From: Ramlibacter monticola
Lineage (GTDB): Bacteria; Pseudomonadota; Gammaproteobacteria; Burkholderiales; Burkholderiaceae_C
Reading direction: 5' to 3'
Assembly (NCBI RefSeq): GCF_016722785.1
Contig: NZ_JAEQNE010000001.1
Span: 496,001-560,000 of the forward strand
DNA length: 64,000 nucleotides
Part shown: positions 17,955 to 25,998 of the stretch, piece after piece
Layout of the letters: every line of letters begins with the position of its first letter
Numbering within the stretch: position 1 is the first letter of the stretch
Position numbers and translations under genes: made by a program
Notes under the pieces: model-generated
The model's input: only the letters and a program-made list of their open reading frames with translations
Database searches by the model: none
Told to the model about the DNA's origin: nothing

Positions 17955-19012
17955 TTTCTCTTTTCCTCTGTTGTCCTCGTGCCCGCCGGCGGCACGACTT
18001 CGCTGACCAGGGTGGGCAGCGACCAGGCCCCGCCGGCGGCCACCATCCGGCACTTGCCGGTGGTGGACTCCTCGGTGGGGACGAAGCGGGCTCCGTCCCA
18101 CACCCATTCCTTCGTGCTCAGGCAGTCGCCCAGCCCCCGCCCTTTCTGCACGGTGAGCAGGCGGCCGGCCTGCGGCTCGAAATCGGTGACGTCGTAGCTG
18201 ACGACCTGGGGCCGGTATGGCGCCTTGTCGCCCGCGATCCAGTAGCCGAAGCCCGCGTTGTAGGCGGCCAGCCAGCAGCGCGCGGACACCAGCACCTTGC
18301 CCGGCGCGAGCCGCCAGATCGACGGGGCCTCGCTCGGCTCCTTCAGGTCCGGGCATTCGTCCGGCGCGCGCTTGAGGCTGCGCAGCACGGCCAGGGCCAG
18401 GGCCTGCGGTGGCGCGGCCCCATCGGCCGGCACGGCGACGGCGCGCACGACCGGCTTGGCCAACGCGGGCCGCACGCCCTCTTCGCCCGCGTTTCCCTTG
18501 CGGACGATGGCGCCGGCGGTGCCCACGCGCCCCTGCGCTTCGTCCATGCGCAGCAGCACGGCGGCCGCGCCCTCGCCCGAGAGCTTCCAGCGGTCCCCTC
18601 CGGCCACGAACGCGATCTCGCTGGTGCGCTGCAGCGCCTGCAGGAGCGCCCGCACCTGGTCCGCGCCCAGGTCACCGGTGGCGTCGTCCCGGCCCAGGCC
18701 GATGCGGCCCACCGGGCGGGCGTCGATGGTGAGCGTCACCTGCGCCGGCACCGCCGGATTCGCACCCTGCACGTCGTAGTTGCCCAGCGTCACCTTGCCC
18801 GCGACGGGCTGGTTGGGGCCGGCCGCGCGCGTGAACAGCACCGACACCGCGGGCTCGGCCCCGTCGCGCTGGTAGCCCGCGGCCCGGCAGGTGCGCGTGT
18901 TGTCGCACGCCAGCTCCCAGTCCTTGTGCTCGAAGCGCACGGACGCCCCCTCGGCCGCCGCGGCGGAGCCTGACAGGAGCGCGAACGCCAGCGCGGGGAG
19001 CAGGCTCTTCAT
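17951..19012 (-). CDS. DUF1176 domain exported protein
   Basis: 353 aa with a signal peptide (MKSLLPALAFALLSGSAAAA). The mature protein holds the DUF1176 signature: an early disulfide-like pair in ACDNTRTC, repeated Cys later (DECPDL, ARCWL, DCLS, KCRM), and WxxGxxxFxxT-type repeats near the end. Function is unknown; it is a predicted periplasmic or envelope protein. It sits between an alanine-type aminotransferase and hom, 16 bases after the former and overlapping the latter. I see no obvious functional link. Confidence 0.85.
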   Translation of the reverse strand: MKSLLPALAFALLSGSAAAAEGASVRFEHKDWELACDNTRTCRAAGYQRDGAEPAVSVLFTRAAGPNQPVAGKVTLGNYDVQGANPAVPAQVTLTIDARPVGRIGLGRDDATGDLGADQVRALLQALQRTSEIAFVAGGDRWKLSGEGAAAVLLRMDEAQGRVGTAGAIVRKGNAGEEGVRPALAKPVVRAVAVPADGAAPPQALALAVLRSLKRAPDECPDLKEPSEAPSIWRLAPGKVLVSARCWLAAYNAGFGYWIAGDKAPYRPQVVSYDVTDFEPQAGRLLTVQKGRGLGDCLSTKEWVWDGARFVPTEESTTGKCRMVAAGGAWSLPTLVSEVVPPAGTRTTEEKRK

Positions 19013-19028
19013 GGGCTGGTGGGCAGCG

Positions 19029-20255
19029 TCAGGCGCTGTGCCGTTTGCGGTAGCCGTCCAGGAAACGCGCGATGCGGCCCACGGCCTCGCGCAGGTCGTC
19101 CTCGTGCGGCAGGAACACGATCCGGAAGTGGTCCGGGTTGTGCCAGTTGAAGCCGGTGCCCTGCACCAGCATCACGCGCGTGGCCTGCAGCAGCTCCAGG
19201 AAGAACTGGCGGTCGTCCTGGATCGGGTACATCTTCGGGTCCAGGCGCGGGAACATGTAAAGGGCGGCCTGCGGCTTCACGCAGGTGACGCCCGGGATGG
19301 CGGTGATCAGCTCGTACGCCAGGTCACGCTGGCGGCGCAGGCGCCCCCCGGGGCCGACCAGCTCGTTGATGCTCTGGTAGCCGCCCAAGGCCGTCTGGAT
19401 CGCCCACTGCCCCGGCACGTTGGCGCACAGGCGCATGTTCGAGAGCATCGTCAGCCCCTCGATGTAGTCGGCGGCCGCCTTCTTGTCGCCGGAGACCACC
19501 ATCCAGCCGGCGCGGTAGCCGCAGGAGCGGTAGCTCTTGGACAGCGAGTTGAAGGTGAGCGTCAGCACGTCTTCGGACAGGCTGCCGATCGCGGTGTGCT
19601 TCGCGCCCTCGTACAGCACCTTGTCGTAGACCTCGTCGGCCAGGATCACCAGGCCGTGCTGGCGCGCGATGGCGACGATCTCGCGCAGCAGTTCGTCGGA
19701 ATAGAGGGCGCCGGTGGGGTTGTTCGGGTTGATCACCACGATGCCCTTGGTGGCCGGGGTGATCTTGCGGCGGATGTCCTCGGGATCGGGCATCCAGCCA
19801 TTGGCCTCGTCGCACAGGTAGTGCACGGGCGTGCCGCCGGCGAGCGCCGTGCAGGCGGTCCACAGCGGGTAGTCCGGCGAGGGAATGAGCAGCTCGTCGC
19901 CCTCGTTCAGCAGCGCGTTGGTGGCGGTCGTGATCAGCTCGCTGGCGCCGTTGCCCAGGTAGATGTCGTCCAGCGTGACGCCCTTGATCCCCTGCTGCTG
20001 GGTGTAGTGCATCACCGCCTTGCGGGCGGCGAAGATGCCCTTGCTGTCCGAGTAGCCCGCCGAGTTCGGCAGGTTGCGGATCATGTCCTGCTGGATTTCC
20101 TCGGGCGCGTCGAAGCCGAACGGGGCCAGGTTGCCGATGTTCAGCTTGATGATCTTGTGGCCCTCTTCCTCCAGCTGGCGGGCGGCATCCATGATCGGGC
20201 CACGGATGTCGTACAGCACGTTGGCGAGCTTGGCGGATTTCTGGACGGTCTTCAA
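19029..20255 (-). CDS. Alanine-type PLP aminotransferase
   Basis: 408-aa class I/II aminotransferase most like AlaA-type glutamate-pyruvate transaminases that precede hom in Burkholderiales. Landmarks: NIGNLAPFGFDAP near 40, GNGASELI, NPNNPTG, and the PLP Lys in SLSKSYRSCGYRAGW near 240. I chose a TTG start at 20255 because GGAGGG lies 5 bases upstream and the protein then begins with the conserved KTVQKSAKLANV. No nearby ATG is suitable. First gene of the long operon. AlaC or a related aspartate/valine enzyme is an alternative, so I give no symbol. Confidence 0.9.
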   Translation of the reverse strand: MKTVQKSAKLANVLYDIRGPIMDAARQLEEEGHKIIKLNIGNLAPFGFDAPEEIQQDMIRNLPNSAGYSDSKGIFAARKAVMHYTQQQGIKGVTLDDIYLGNGASELITTATNALLNEGDELLIPSPDYPLWTACTALAGGTPVHYLCDEANGWMPDPEDIRRKITPATKGIVVINPNNPTGALYSDELLREIVAIARQHGLVILADEVYDKVLYEGAKHTAIGSLSEDVLTLTFNSLSKSYRSCGYRAGWMVVSGDKKAAADYIEGLTMLSNMRLCANVPGQWAIQTALGGYQSINELVGPGGRLRRQRDLAYELITAIPGVTCVKPQAALYMFPRLDPKMYPIQDDRQFFLELLQATRVMLVQGTGFNWHNPDHFRIVFLPHEDDLREAVGRIARFLDGYRKRHSA

Positions 20256-20290
20256 AGGCCCTCCCGGGGGCGATGGGGCGAGGTGAAACC

Positions 20291-20296
20291 TATAAT
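20291..20296 (+). promoter_or_regulatory. Candidate -10 element in divergent gap
   Basis: A perfect TATAAT lies in the 84-bp gap between the divergent aminotransferase (TTG at 20255) and Mth938-like (TTG at 20340) genes. It is placed to serve the plus-strand gene. No convincing -35 is visible. Confidence 0.35.
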
Positions 20297-20339
20297 TTGA
20301 ACATAAACCGGCAAGGGTTCCCCGACAGCAGGCCCTGCC

Positions 20340-20732
20340 TTGCACGCCACTCGCACCTTGAAACTCCAGCCCGATCGCTCCGACGCGCAGACCATCAGCG
20401 GCTACGGCCCCGGCTGGGTCGCCGTCGGCACGGAAAAAATCACGCACAACGTCGTCATCGCCTCGAGCGGCGAGCGCATCCGCTGGGCCGAAGGCTACGA
20501 CGCCCTGGGCCCGGCGGATTTCGAGGTGCTCGCGAACCTGCAGGTGGAGGTGGTGATCTTCGGCAGCGGCGCGCGCCTCCGCTTCCCCCGGCCCGCCTGG
20601 CTGGCGCCGCTGGCCGAAAAGCGTATCGGCATCGAGACCATGGACACTGCTGCCGCGTGCCGGACCTACAACATCCTCGCCCAGGAAGGGCGCGAGGTCG
20701 CGGTGGCCCTGCTGCTGGCCCCGGCCCCGTGA
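20340..20732 (+). CDS. Mth938-like domain protein
   Basis: 130 aa with the compact Mth938/NDUFAF3-like fold (DUF498): YGPGWVAVGTEKITHNVVI, then VEVVIFGSGARLRFPRPAW, GIETMDTAAACRTYNILAQEGR (split) and VAVALL. Related bacterial proteins are uncharacterised, while the eukaryotic NDUFAF3 assists complex I assembly. The start is uncertain: TTG at 20340 has AGCAGG upstream, whereas TTG at 20358 would give MKLQPDRSD, closer to homologues. No ATG is available. It is divergent from the aminotransferase and precedes bcp. Confidence 0.82.
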   Translation: MHATRTLKLQPDRSDAQTISGYGPGWVAVGTEKITHNVVIASSGERIRWAEGYDALGPADFEVLANLQVEVVIFGSGARLRFPRPAWLAPLAEKRIGIETMDTAAACRTYNILAQEGREVAVALLLAPAP

Positions 20733-20843
20733 CCCTTCATCAGCGGCGCAAAGCCGTTTGACGGTAAAATCTCGGGCTGCGGCGGGCCTGCGCGAAGCCC
20801 TGCCGCTCGCGCGCGGAACCTGTCACACCAGAACCACACACCT

Positions 20844-21320
20844 ATGGCGATCGTTGTCAACAAACCCCTTCCAGAATTCGAGGCGAACGCCACGGGCGGC
20901 ATCAAGGTCACGAACGGCTCGCATGTGGGCCAGATCCTGGTGCTGTACTTCTACCCCAAGGACAACACGCCCGGCTGCACCACCGAGGCCATGCAGTTCC
21001 GCGACAAGTACAAGGATTTCGTGAAGGCCGGCGCCGTGGTGTTCGGGGTCTCGCGCGACAACATGAAGTCGCACGACGAGTTCAAGGCCAAGCTGGAGCT
21101 GCCCTTCGAGCTGATCGCCGACACCGAGGAAAAGATGTGCCACATGTTCGGCGTGGTGAAGAACAAGATCATGTACGGCAAGAAGGTGAAGGGCATCGAG
21201 CGCAGCACCTTCCTGGTCGGCGCCGACGGCATCCTGAAGCAGGAATGGCGCGGCCTGAAGGTCCCCGGCCACGTGGACGAGGTGCTGAAGGCGGTCAAGC
21301 TCTTGAAGAAGGCGGCCTAA
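20844..21320 (+). CDS. bcp: Bcp/PrxQ-type peroxiredoxin
   Basis: 158-aa thioredoxin-dependent thiol peroxidase of the PrxQ group. Peroxidatic Cys45 is in NTPGCTTEA. The usual resolving cysteine five residues on (GCTxxxC) is absent (AMQF); the only other cysteine I see is Cys99 in EEKMCHMFG, so it is either an atypical 2-Cys enzyme or a 1-Cys enzyme. The ATG at 20844 starts MAIVVNKPLPEF. It is the second of three peroxiredoxin classes in the window, with Prx6 at 53-712 and AhpC at 35378-35950. Confidence 0.93.
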   Translation: MAIVVNKPLPEFEANATGGIKVTNGSHVGQILVLYFYPKDNTPGCTTEAMQFRDKYKDFVKAGAVVFGVSRDNMKSHDEFKAKLELPFELIADTEEKMCHMFGVVKNKIMYGKKVKGIERSTFLVGADGILKQEWRGLKVPGHVDEVLKAVKLLKKAA

Positions 21321-21389
21321 GGTCCGCGGCGTCGCCTCCGACGCTACTGTCGGGCTTGACGTGCGGATGCAACAGGCAACGCTCTGACA

Positions 21390-21417
21390 TTGTTGCGTCA
21401 CGGGCGATGTGCATAAT
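21390..21417 (+). promoter_or_regulatory. Sigma-70-like promoter upstream of phoH
   Basis: TTGTTG at 21390-21395, a 16-base spacer, and CATAAT at 21412-21417. Transcription would begin near 21424 and meet a strong terminator about 70 bases later. Confidence 0.45.
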
Positions 21418-21423
21418 GAATTC

Positions 21424-21499
21424 ATGCCGTTGACCCGGACGCGAAGCGTCATCACCGACAGACCCGAAAAAGCCGCCCGGCCCGCCCGGCGGCTTTTTT
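21424..21499 (+). ncRNA. Possible short RNA or attenuated leader
   Basis: A stretch of about 75 bases bounded by a promoter-like sequence (21390-21417) and a rho-independent terminator (21467-21499) in the bcp-phoH gap. It could be a small RNA, an attenuator leader of phoH, or simply the bcp 3' UTR carrying a cryptic promoter. I do not recognise an Rfam family. The boundaries are inferred. Confidence 0.3.
21467..21499 (+). terminator. Rho-independent terminator between bcp and phoH
   Basis: An 11-bp stem (21467-21477/21488-21498) with GC-rich core GCCGCC/GGCGGC, a 10-base loop and six T at 21494-21499. It lies 147 bases after bcp and 37 bases before phoH. Confidence 0.85.
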
Positions 21500-21535
21500 G
21501 TTTCCCGAGTACCTCATCCGGAAGCCGTACCCCTT

Positions 21536-23224
21536 ATGCCTCTGCCTCCCGCACCGACCAAGCGCGCCGCCATGCTCCCGCCGGAAGCCTTCGATGCCCC
21601 GGCCCGTTCCTCGCACAAGGCGACGCGAAAAACGGAGGCGCCCGCGGCGGATGAGGCCCTGGCCGAGCGGCCGCAGGTCCAGGACGATTTCGACGCGCGT
21701 GCCTTCGGCGGCGACGCCTCTTCCGGCTACGACGTCGAGGCCGAAGTGCTGCTCGACGAGCCGCAACCGGCCCGCGGCCGCAAGAAGGACGTGACCGTCC
21801 CGGCGGCCCAGCCGAAGAAGAAGAAGGAAGCCGGGCCCAAGAAGATGTTCGTGCTGGACACCAACGTCCTGATGCACGACCCGATGAGCCTGTTCCGCTT
21901 CGACGAGCACGACATCTTCCTCCCGATGGTCGTGCTGGAGGAACTGGACGGGCACAAGAAGGGCACGACCGAAGTCGCCCGCAACGCCCGCCAGGCGAGC
22001 CGCTCGCTGGACGCGCTGGCCGGCACCCAGGGCGCCGACATCGCCCACGGCCTGCGCCTGGACACCACCGGCCACAAGGAAGCGGGCGGCAGCCTGTTCT
22101 TCCAGACCATGCCGCTGTCTCCCTCCGGGCTGCCCATGGGGCTGCCGCCCGGCAAGGCCGACAACCAGATCCTGAGCGTGGTGCAGGCCCTGCAGGAGAA
22201 GCACGCGCCGATGCAGGTGGCGCTGGTGTCCAAGGACATCAACATGCGCGTCAAGGCGCGCGCGCTGGGGCTGGTCACCGAGGACTACAAGAACGACAAG
22301 ACGCTGGACGACCTGGACCTGATGTACTCGGGTTCGCTGGCGCTGCCCGGTGACTTCTGGGCCAAGCACGGCAAGACGGTGGAGAGCTGGCAGTCCGGCC
22401 AGCACACCTTCTACCGGATCACCGGCCCCGTCGTGCCGGCCCTGTTCATCAACCAGTTCGTGTACTTCGAGTCGCCCGGCGAGCCGAGCCTCTACGCCCG
22501 GGTGATCGAGATCCGCGGCAAGACCGCGGTGCTGAAGACGCTGAAGGACTACGGCCACCTGAAGAACGCCGTGTGGGGCGTGACCACCCGCAACCGCGAG
22601 CAGAACTTCGCGATGAACCTGCTGATGGACCCGGAGGTGGACTTCGTCACCCTCTCCGGCACGGCGGGCACGGGCAAGACGCTGATGGCGCTGGCCGCGG
22701 GCCTGACGCAGGTGCTGGACGAGCGCCGCTACACCGAGATCATCATGACCCGCGCCACGGTGAGCGTGGGCGAGGACATCGGCTTCCTCCCCGGCACCGA
22801 GGAGGAGAAGATGGGCCCCTGGATGGGCGCGCTGGACGACAACCTCGAGGTGCTGGGCAAGACGGACGGCGGCGCCGGCGAATGGGGCCGCGCGGCCACC
22901 AACGAGTTGATCCGCTCCAAGATCAAGATCAAGAGCATGAACTTCATGCGCGGGCGCACCTTCCTGAACAAGTACGTGATCATCGACGAGGCGCAGAACC
23001 TCACGCCCAAGCAGATGAAGACGCTGATCACGCGCGCCGGCCCGGGCTCGAAGATCATCTGCATGGGCAACCTGGCGCAGATCGACACGCCCTACCTCAC
23101 GGAAGGCTCCTCGGGCCTGACCTTCGCGGTGGACAAGTTCAAGGGCTGGCCCCACAGCGGGCACATCACGCTGGCGCGCGGCGAGCGCTCGCGGCTGGCG
23201 GATTTCGCGAGCGAGGTGCTGTAA
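21536..23224 (+). CDS. PIN domain-PhoH family ATPase
   Basis: 562 aa. A disordered, Lys-rich N-terminal extension (1-100) is followed by a PIN RNase domain (about 103-250; VLDTNVLMHDP with acidic residues, ELDGHKKG, and DxNMRVKARALG). A PhoH P-loop domain (about 340-562) follows, with Walker A GTAGTGKT near 374, Walker B KYVIIDEAQN and the GNLAQID sensor. PIN-PhoH (PhoH2-type) fusions have been shown in mycobacteria to be RNA helicase-ribonucleases; that activity is inferred here. Its own promoter may lie in the gap after bcp, and a strong terminator follows. Confidence 0.92.
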   Translation: MPLPPAPTKRAAMLPPEAFDAPARSSHKATRKTEAPAADEALAERPQVQDDFDARAFGGDASSGYDVEAEVLLDEPQPARGRKKDVTVPAAQPKKKKEAGPKKMFVLDTNVLMHDPMSLFRFDEHDIFLPMVVLEELDGHKKGTTEVARNARQASRSLDALAGTQGADIAHGLRLDTTGHKEAGGSLFFQTMPLSPSGLPMGLPPGKADNQILSVVQALQEKHAPMQVALVSKDINMRVKARALGLVTEDYKNDKTLDDLDLMYSGSLALPGDFWAKHGKTVESWQSGQHTFYRITGPVVPALFINQFVYFESPGEPSLYARVIEIRGKTAVLKTLKDYGHLKNAVWGVTTRNREQNFAMNLLMDPEVDFVTLSGTAGTGKTLMALAAGLTQVLDERRYTEIIMTRATVSVGEDIGFLPGTEEEKMGPWMGALDDNLEVLGKTDGGAGEWGRAATNELIRSKIKIKSMNFMRGRTFLNKYVIIDEAQNLTPKQMKTLITRAGPGSKIICMGNLAQIDTPYLTEGSSGLTFAVDKFKGWPHSGHITLARGERSRLADFASEVL

Positions 23225-23273
23225 CGTCGCCCTGCGCTCTCACCGTCTCCCCCGCGCGGGCGGGGGTCCGGAG

Positions 23274-23299
23274 AAAGGGGCGCGATCGCGCCCCTTTTT
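23274..23299 (+). terminator. Rho-independent terminator of phoH
   Basis: Self-complementary AAAGGGGCGCG/CGCGCCCCTTT with a GATC tip, followed by TTTTT. It begins 50 bases after the phoH stop. Confidence 0.85.
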
Positions 23300-23310
23300 C
23301 AATGCCCTGG

Positions 23311-23330
23311 ATTCCCGCCTGCGCGGGAAT
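23311..23330. repeat. dRS3-like ATTCCC-N8-GGGAAT repeat
   Basis: ATTCCC, eight bases, GGGAAT, within the longer unit CTGGATTCCCGC...GCGGGAATGAC. This matches the ATTCCC-N8-GGGAAT form known as dRS3 in Neisseria; similar units occur in many beta- and gammaproteobacteria. Only one copy was found in the window. Confidence 0.7.
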
Positions 23331-23341
23331 GACGCATCCCG

Positions 23342-23761
23342 TCAGCGGGTCATCGACCGCGACGTCGGGAACCGATAAGCCTCCGGCCGCTGCTGCGGCT
23401 TTTGCGCCGATGGCGCGTCGCAAGGCGGGCAGTTGCTGATGCCGCGGCCGAACGGGGTGTAGCGCAACACCTTCGACAGCCCTTGGCGGCCTGTCGCCGC
23501 CCGCGCGACCATCGCGCTCGCTGCAAGGCCTCCGGCCGTGCGGACGGCCCAGTTGCGGTGCCTGCGCGTAACCTGCCACACCGCGATCCCCAGCGCCAGC
23601 ACCAGCCAGTGCTCGCCGGGGAAGCCCTTGCGCTTCTCGTCGGCAGCCTTGATCTTTTCGAGCGTGGAATCTTCCTCCCGGATCTCGGGGGGGATCTGCT
23701 CCGCCGCCATGGGCGGGCTGGCCTCGGCCAGGATCGGGGTCAGGTCGGTCTGCTGGTCCAT
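23342..23761 (-). CDS. Hypothetical protein with one membrane segment
   Basis: 139 aa. A charged N-terminal half (MDQQTDLTPILAEASPPMAAEQ, split; EEDSTLEKIKAADEKRKG) is followed by a hydrophobic segment WLVLALGIAVWQV (about 50-65). A second, weaker hydrophobic stretch contains AAGGLAASAMVARAATG, and the rest is basic and Pro-rich. The ATG at 23761 has CCGGAG about 8 bases upstream. It lies downstream of dnaB on the opposite side of a repeat. I do not recognise the family. Confidence 0.55.
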   Translation of the reverse strand: MDQQTDLTPILAEASPPMAAEQIPPEIREEDSTLEKIKAADEKRKGFPGEHWLVLALGIAVWQVTRRHRNWAVRTAGGLAASAMVARAATGRQGLSKVLRYTPFGRGISNCPPCDAPSAQKPQQRPEAYRFPTSRSMTR

Positions 23762-23842
23762 GCTCGTCTCCGGAGGGTGTGGCAACGAGCATCGCGCCGG
23801 GACCCGCCGCGGCGCGTAGGAAAGCAGCGTGGAACGCTCGCC

Positions 23843-25258
23843 TTAAAAATCCTCTCCGCCGCCGCTGGCCAGGTTCTCGAACTTGGTCAGCTGCTTCAGG
23901 AAGGCGAGCTTCACGGTGCCCGTGGGGCCATTCCGCTGCTTGCTGATGATCACCTCCGAGACGCCCGGCTCCTTGGAGTCCTTGTTGTAGTAGTCGTCGC
24001 GGTAGATGAACATGATGACGTCGGCGTCCTGCTCGATGGCGCCGGATTCGCGCAGGTCCGACATCATCGGGCGCTTGTCGGTGCGCTGCTCCACCGCGCG
24101 CGACAGCTGCGACAGCGCGATCAGCGGGCAGCCGAGCTCCTTGGCCAGCATCTTCAGGCCGCGCGAGATCTCGCCCACGGCCGTGGCGCGGTTCTCGTCG
24201 CTCATGCCGCCGGACACGCTCATCAGCTGCAGGTAGTCGACCACGATCAGACCCAGCTTGCCGCCGCACTGCCGCGCCAGCCGGCGGGCGTTGGCGCGCA
24301 GTTCGCTGACCGTCAGGCCCGGGGTTTCGTCGATGTGCAGCGAGATGTTGCGCAGCTTCTCGATCGCCTCCGTCAGGCGCGGCCATTCGTCGTCGGTGAG
24401 CTTGCCGGTGCGCAGGTGGCCCTGGTCGATGCGGCCGATGGAACCCACGATACGCACGGCCAGCTGGTTGGCGCCCATTTCCATGGAGAACACCGCCACC
24501 GGCAGGCCCTCGTTGAGCGCCACGTGCTCGGCGATGTTGATCGCCAGCGAGGTCTTGCCCATGGAGGGGCGCGCCGCCAGGATGATCAGGTCGCCGGCCT
24601 GCATGCCGGAGGTCATGCGGTCGAAATCGTAGAAGCCGGTGGGCACGCCCGTGATGTCGTTCGGGTTGTCCGCCATCTCCTGGACCCGGTCCAGCAGCGT
24701 CACGACGAGGCCTTCCATGCTCTGGAAGCCCTGCTTGGAGCGCGAGCCTTCCTCGCCGATGTGGAAGATCTTCTGCTCCGCCTCGTCGAGGATCTTCTCC
24801 ACCGGCTTGCCCTGGGGATTGAAGGCGGCGGTGGCGATCTCGTCGCTGGCCGAGACCAGCTTGCGTAGGATCGAGCGCTCGCGCACGATCTCGGCGTAGC
24901 GGCGGATGTTGGCCGCGCTCGGCACGTACTGCGCGAGCGAGTTCAGGTAGGGCAGCCCGCCGATCTCCTCCGCCTTGCCGAGGCCCTGCAGTTCCTCGAA
25001 CACGGTGATGACGTCGGCCGGCTTGTTGCCGTTGATCAGCTTGCCGGTGGCCGTGAAGATCAGCTTGTGCTCGTGGCGATAGAAATCGTTCTCGGAAAGC
25101 AGGTCACCCACGCGGTCCCAGGCGCCGTTGTCCAGGAGCAGGCCGCCCAGGACGCTCGACTCCGCCTCGATCGAATGGGGCGGAATGCGCAGCTGCGCCA
25201 CCTGCCGGTCGCGCTCGCGCGGGAAGTCGTCTTCGACGGGACTCAGAACAGCGGACAT
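23843..25258 (-). CDS. dnaB: Replicative DNA helicase
   Basis: 471-aa hexameric helicase that unwinds DNA ahead of DNA polymerase III. An N-terminal DnaB domain (about 20-125; PPHSIEAESSVLGGLLLD) is joined by a linker to a RecA-like ATPase domain with Walker A ARPSMGKTSLA near 208 and LGLIVVDYLQLM near 320. Length matches E. coli DnaB (471). It is downstream of rplI but separated by a terminator and a long palindrome, so it probably has its own promoter. No intein is present. Confidence 0.97.
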   Translation of the reverse strand: MSAVLSPVEDDFPRERDRQVAQLRIPPHSIEAESSVLGGLLLDNGAWDRVGDLLSENDFYRHEHKLIFTATGKLINGNKPADVITVFEELQGLGKAEEIGGLPYLNSLAQYVPSAANIRRYAEIVRERSILRKLVSASDEIATAAFNPQGKPVEKILDEAEQKIFHIGEEGSRSKQGFQSMEGLVVTLLDRVQEMADNPNDITGVPTGFYDFDRMTSGMQAGDLIILAARPSMGKTSLAINIAEHVALNEGLPVAVFSMEMGANQLAVRIVGSIGRIDQGHLRTGKLTDDEWPRLTEAIEKLRNISLHIDETPGLTVSELRANARRLARQCGGKLGLIVVDYLQLMSVSGGMSDENRATAVGEISRGLKMLAKELGCPLIALSQLSRAVEQRTDKRPMMSDLRESGAIEQDADVIMFIYRDDYYNKDSKEPGVSEVIISKQRNGPTGTVKLAFLKQLTKFENLASGGGEDF

Positions 25259-25385
25259 CGATCACTCTCTCCTCGTGCGATTGTCCCGCCGGACCTGTAA
25301 GGATGTCCAGTGATAACTCTGGGGGCTTGCTGTGGACAACGCGCGCGAGGCTGTGGAGCGCGGGGACTGTCGAAACCGCCGAAAA

Positions 25386-25480
25386 CCAACTTCCGGACGC
25401 AGAGGACGCAAAAGAAACCTTAAAGGTTCTTCTTTTGCGTCCTCTGCGTACCCTTCGCGTCCTCTGCGTCCGGAAGTTGG
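25386..25480. repeat. Long palindromic intergenic element, copy 2
   Basis: Perfect 23-bp outer arms (25386-25408/25458-25480) and an alternative perfect 20-bp pairing (25397-25416/25430-25449). Both are possible because the right side carries two copies of GCGTCCTCTGCGT (25437-25449 and 25457-25469). It lies between rplI and dnaB. It shares its module with the element at 12592-12700. Confidence 0.8.
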
Positions 25481-25490
25481 GTGTTGAAAG

Positions 25491-25516
25491 AAAAAAAGCC
25501 GCCCGAAGGCGGCTTT
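25491..25516 (-). terminator. Rho-independent terminator after rplI
   Basis: 9-bp stem (25495-25503/25508-25516) with a CGAA tetraloop on the plus strand (TTCG on the transcript). In the minus direction it runs into seven T. It ends the rpsF-priB-rpsR-rplI transcript 20 bases after the rplI stop. Confidence 0.88.
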
Positions 25517-25535
25517 CGCGGGGGGGCAGGGACTC

Positions 25536-25988
25536 TTACGCCGTCTCGCCGTAGACCGTCACGTTGATGTCGACGACCACGTCCGTGTGCAGGGCCACGG
25601 AGACCTGGCTGTCGCCCACGGTCTTGATCGGGCCGTTGGGCAGGCGCACCTGCGCCTTCGCCACCGGGAAGCCCATCTTGGTGAGTTCCTCGGCGATGTC
25701 GAAGTTAGTGACCGAGCCGAACAGGCGGCCGTCCACGCCGGCCTTCTGGGTCAGCTTGACGGTCTGGCCGGACAGCTTCTCGCCGGTCGCCTGTGCGTCG
25801 GTCAGCTTGGCGGCGGCCTGCTTCTCCAGTTCGACGCGCTTGGCTTCGAATTCGGCCTTGTTCGCTTCGGTGGCGCGGCGGGCGCGGCCCTGCGGGATCA
25901 GGAAGTTGCGGGCGTAGCCGTCACGCACCTTCACGATCTCGCCCAGGTTGCCCAGGTTGACGACTTTGTCGAGCAGGATGACTTGCAT
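25536..25988 (-). CDS. rplI: 50S ribosomal protein L9
   Basis: 150 aa. Binds 23S rRNA at the base of the L1 stalk. The N-terminal domain ([21 protein letters not shown], split; [11 protein letters not shown]) leads into the long connecting helix (about 40-75, rich in Lys/Glu/Ala) and the C-terminal domain ([15 protein letters not shown]). Length is standard. It follows rpsR by 10 bases and is the last gene of the operon before a strong terminator. Confidence 0.98.
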   Translation of the reverse strand: MQVILLDKVVNLGNLGEIVKVRDGYARNFLIPQGRARRATEANKAEFEAKRVELEKQAAAKLTDAQATGEKLSGQTVKLTQKAGVDGRLFGSVTNFDIAEELTKMGFPVAKAQVRLPNGPIKTVGDSQVSVALHTDVVVDINVTVYGETA

Positions 25989-25998
25989 GTTGGCTACC

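Noticed and set aside
17955..19012. Threonine attenuator or riboswitch before hom
   Set aside because: hom overlaps the upstream gene directly, leaving no leader; no Thr/Ile-rich peptide was seen.
12592..25480. CRISPR-like repetition of GCGTCCTCTGCGT units
   Set aside because: Copies are inverted and few, spacers are not regular and no cas gene is present.
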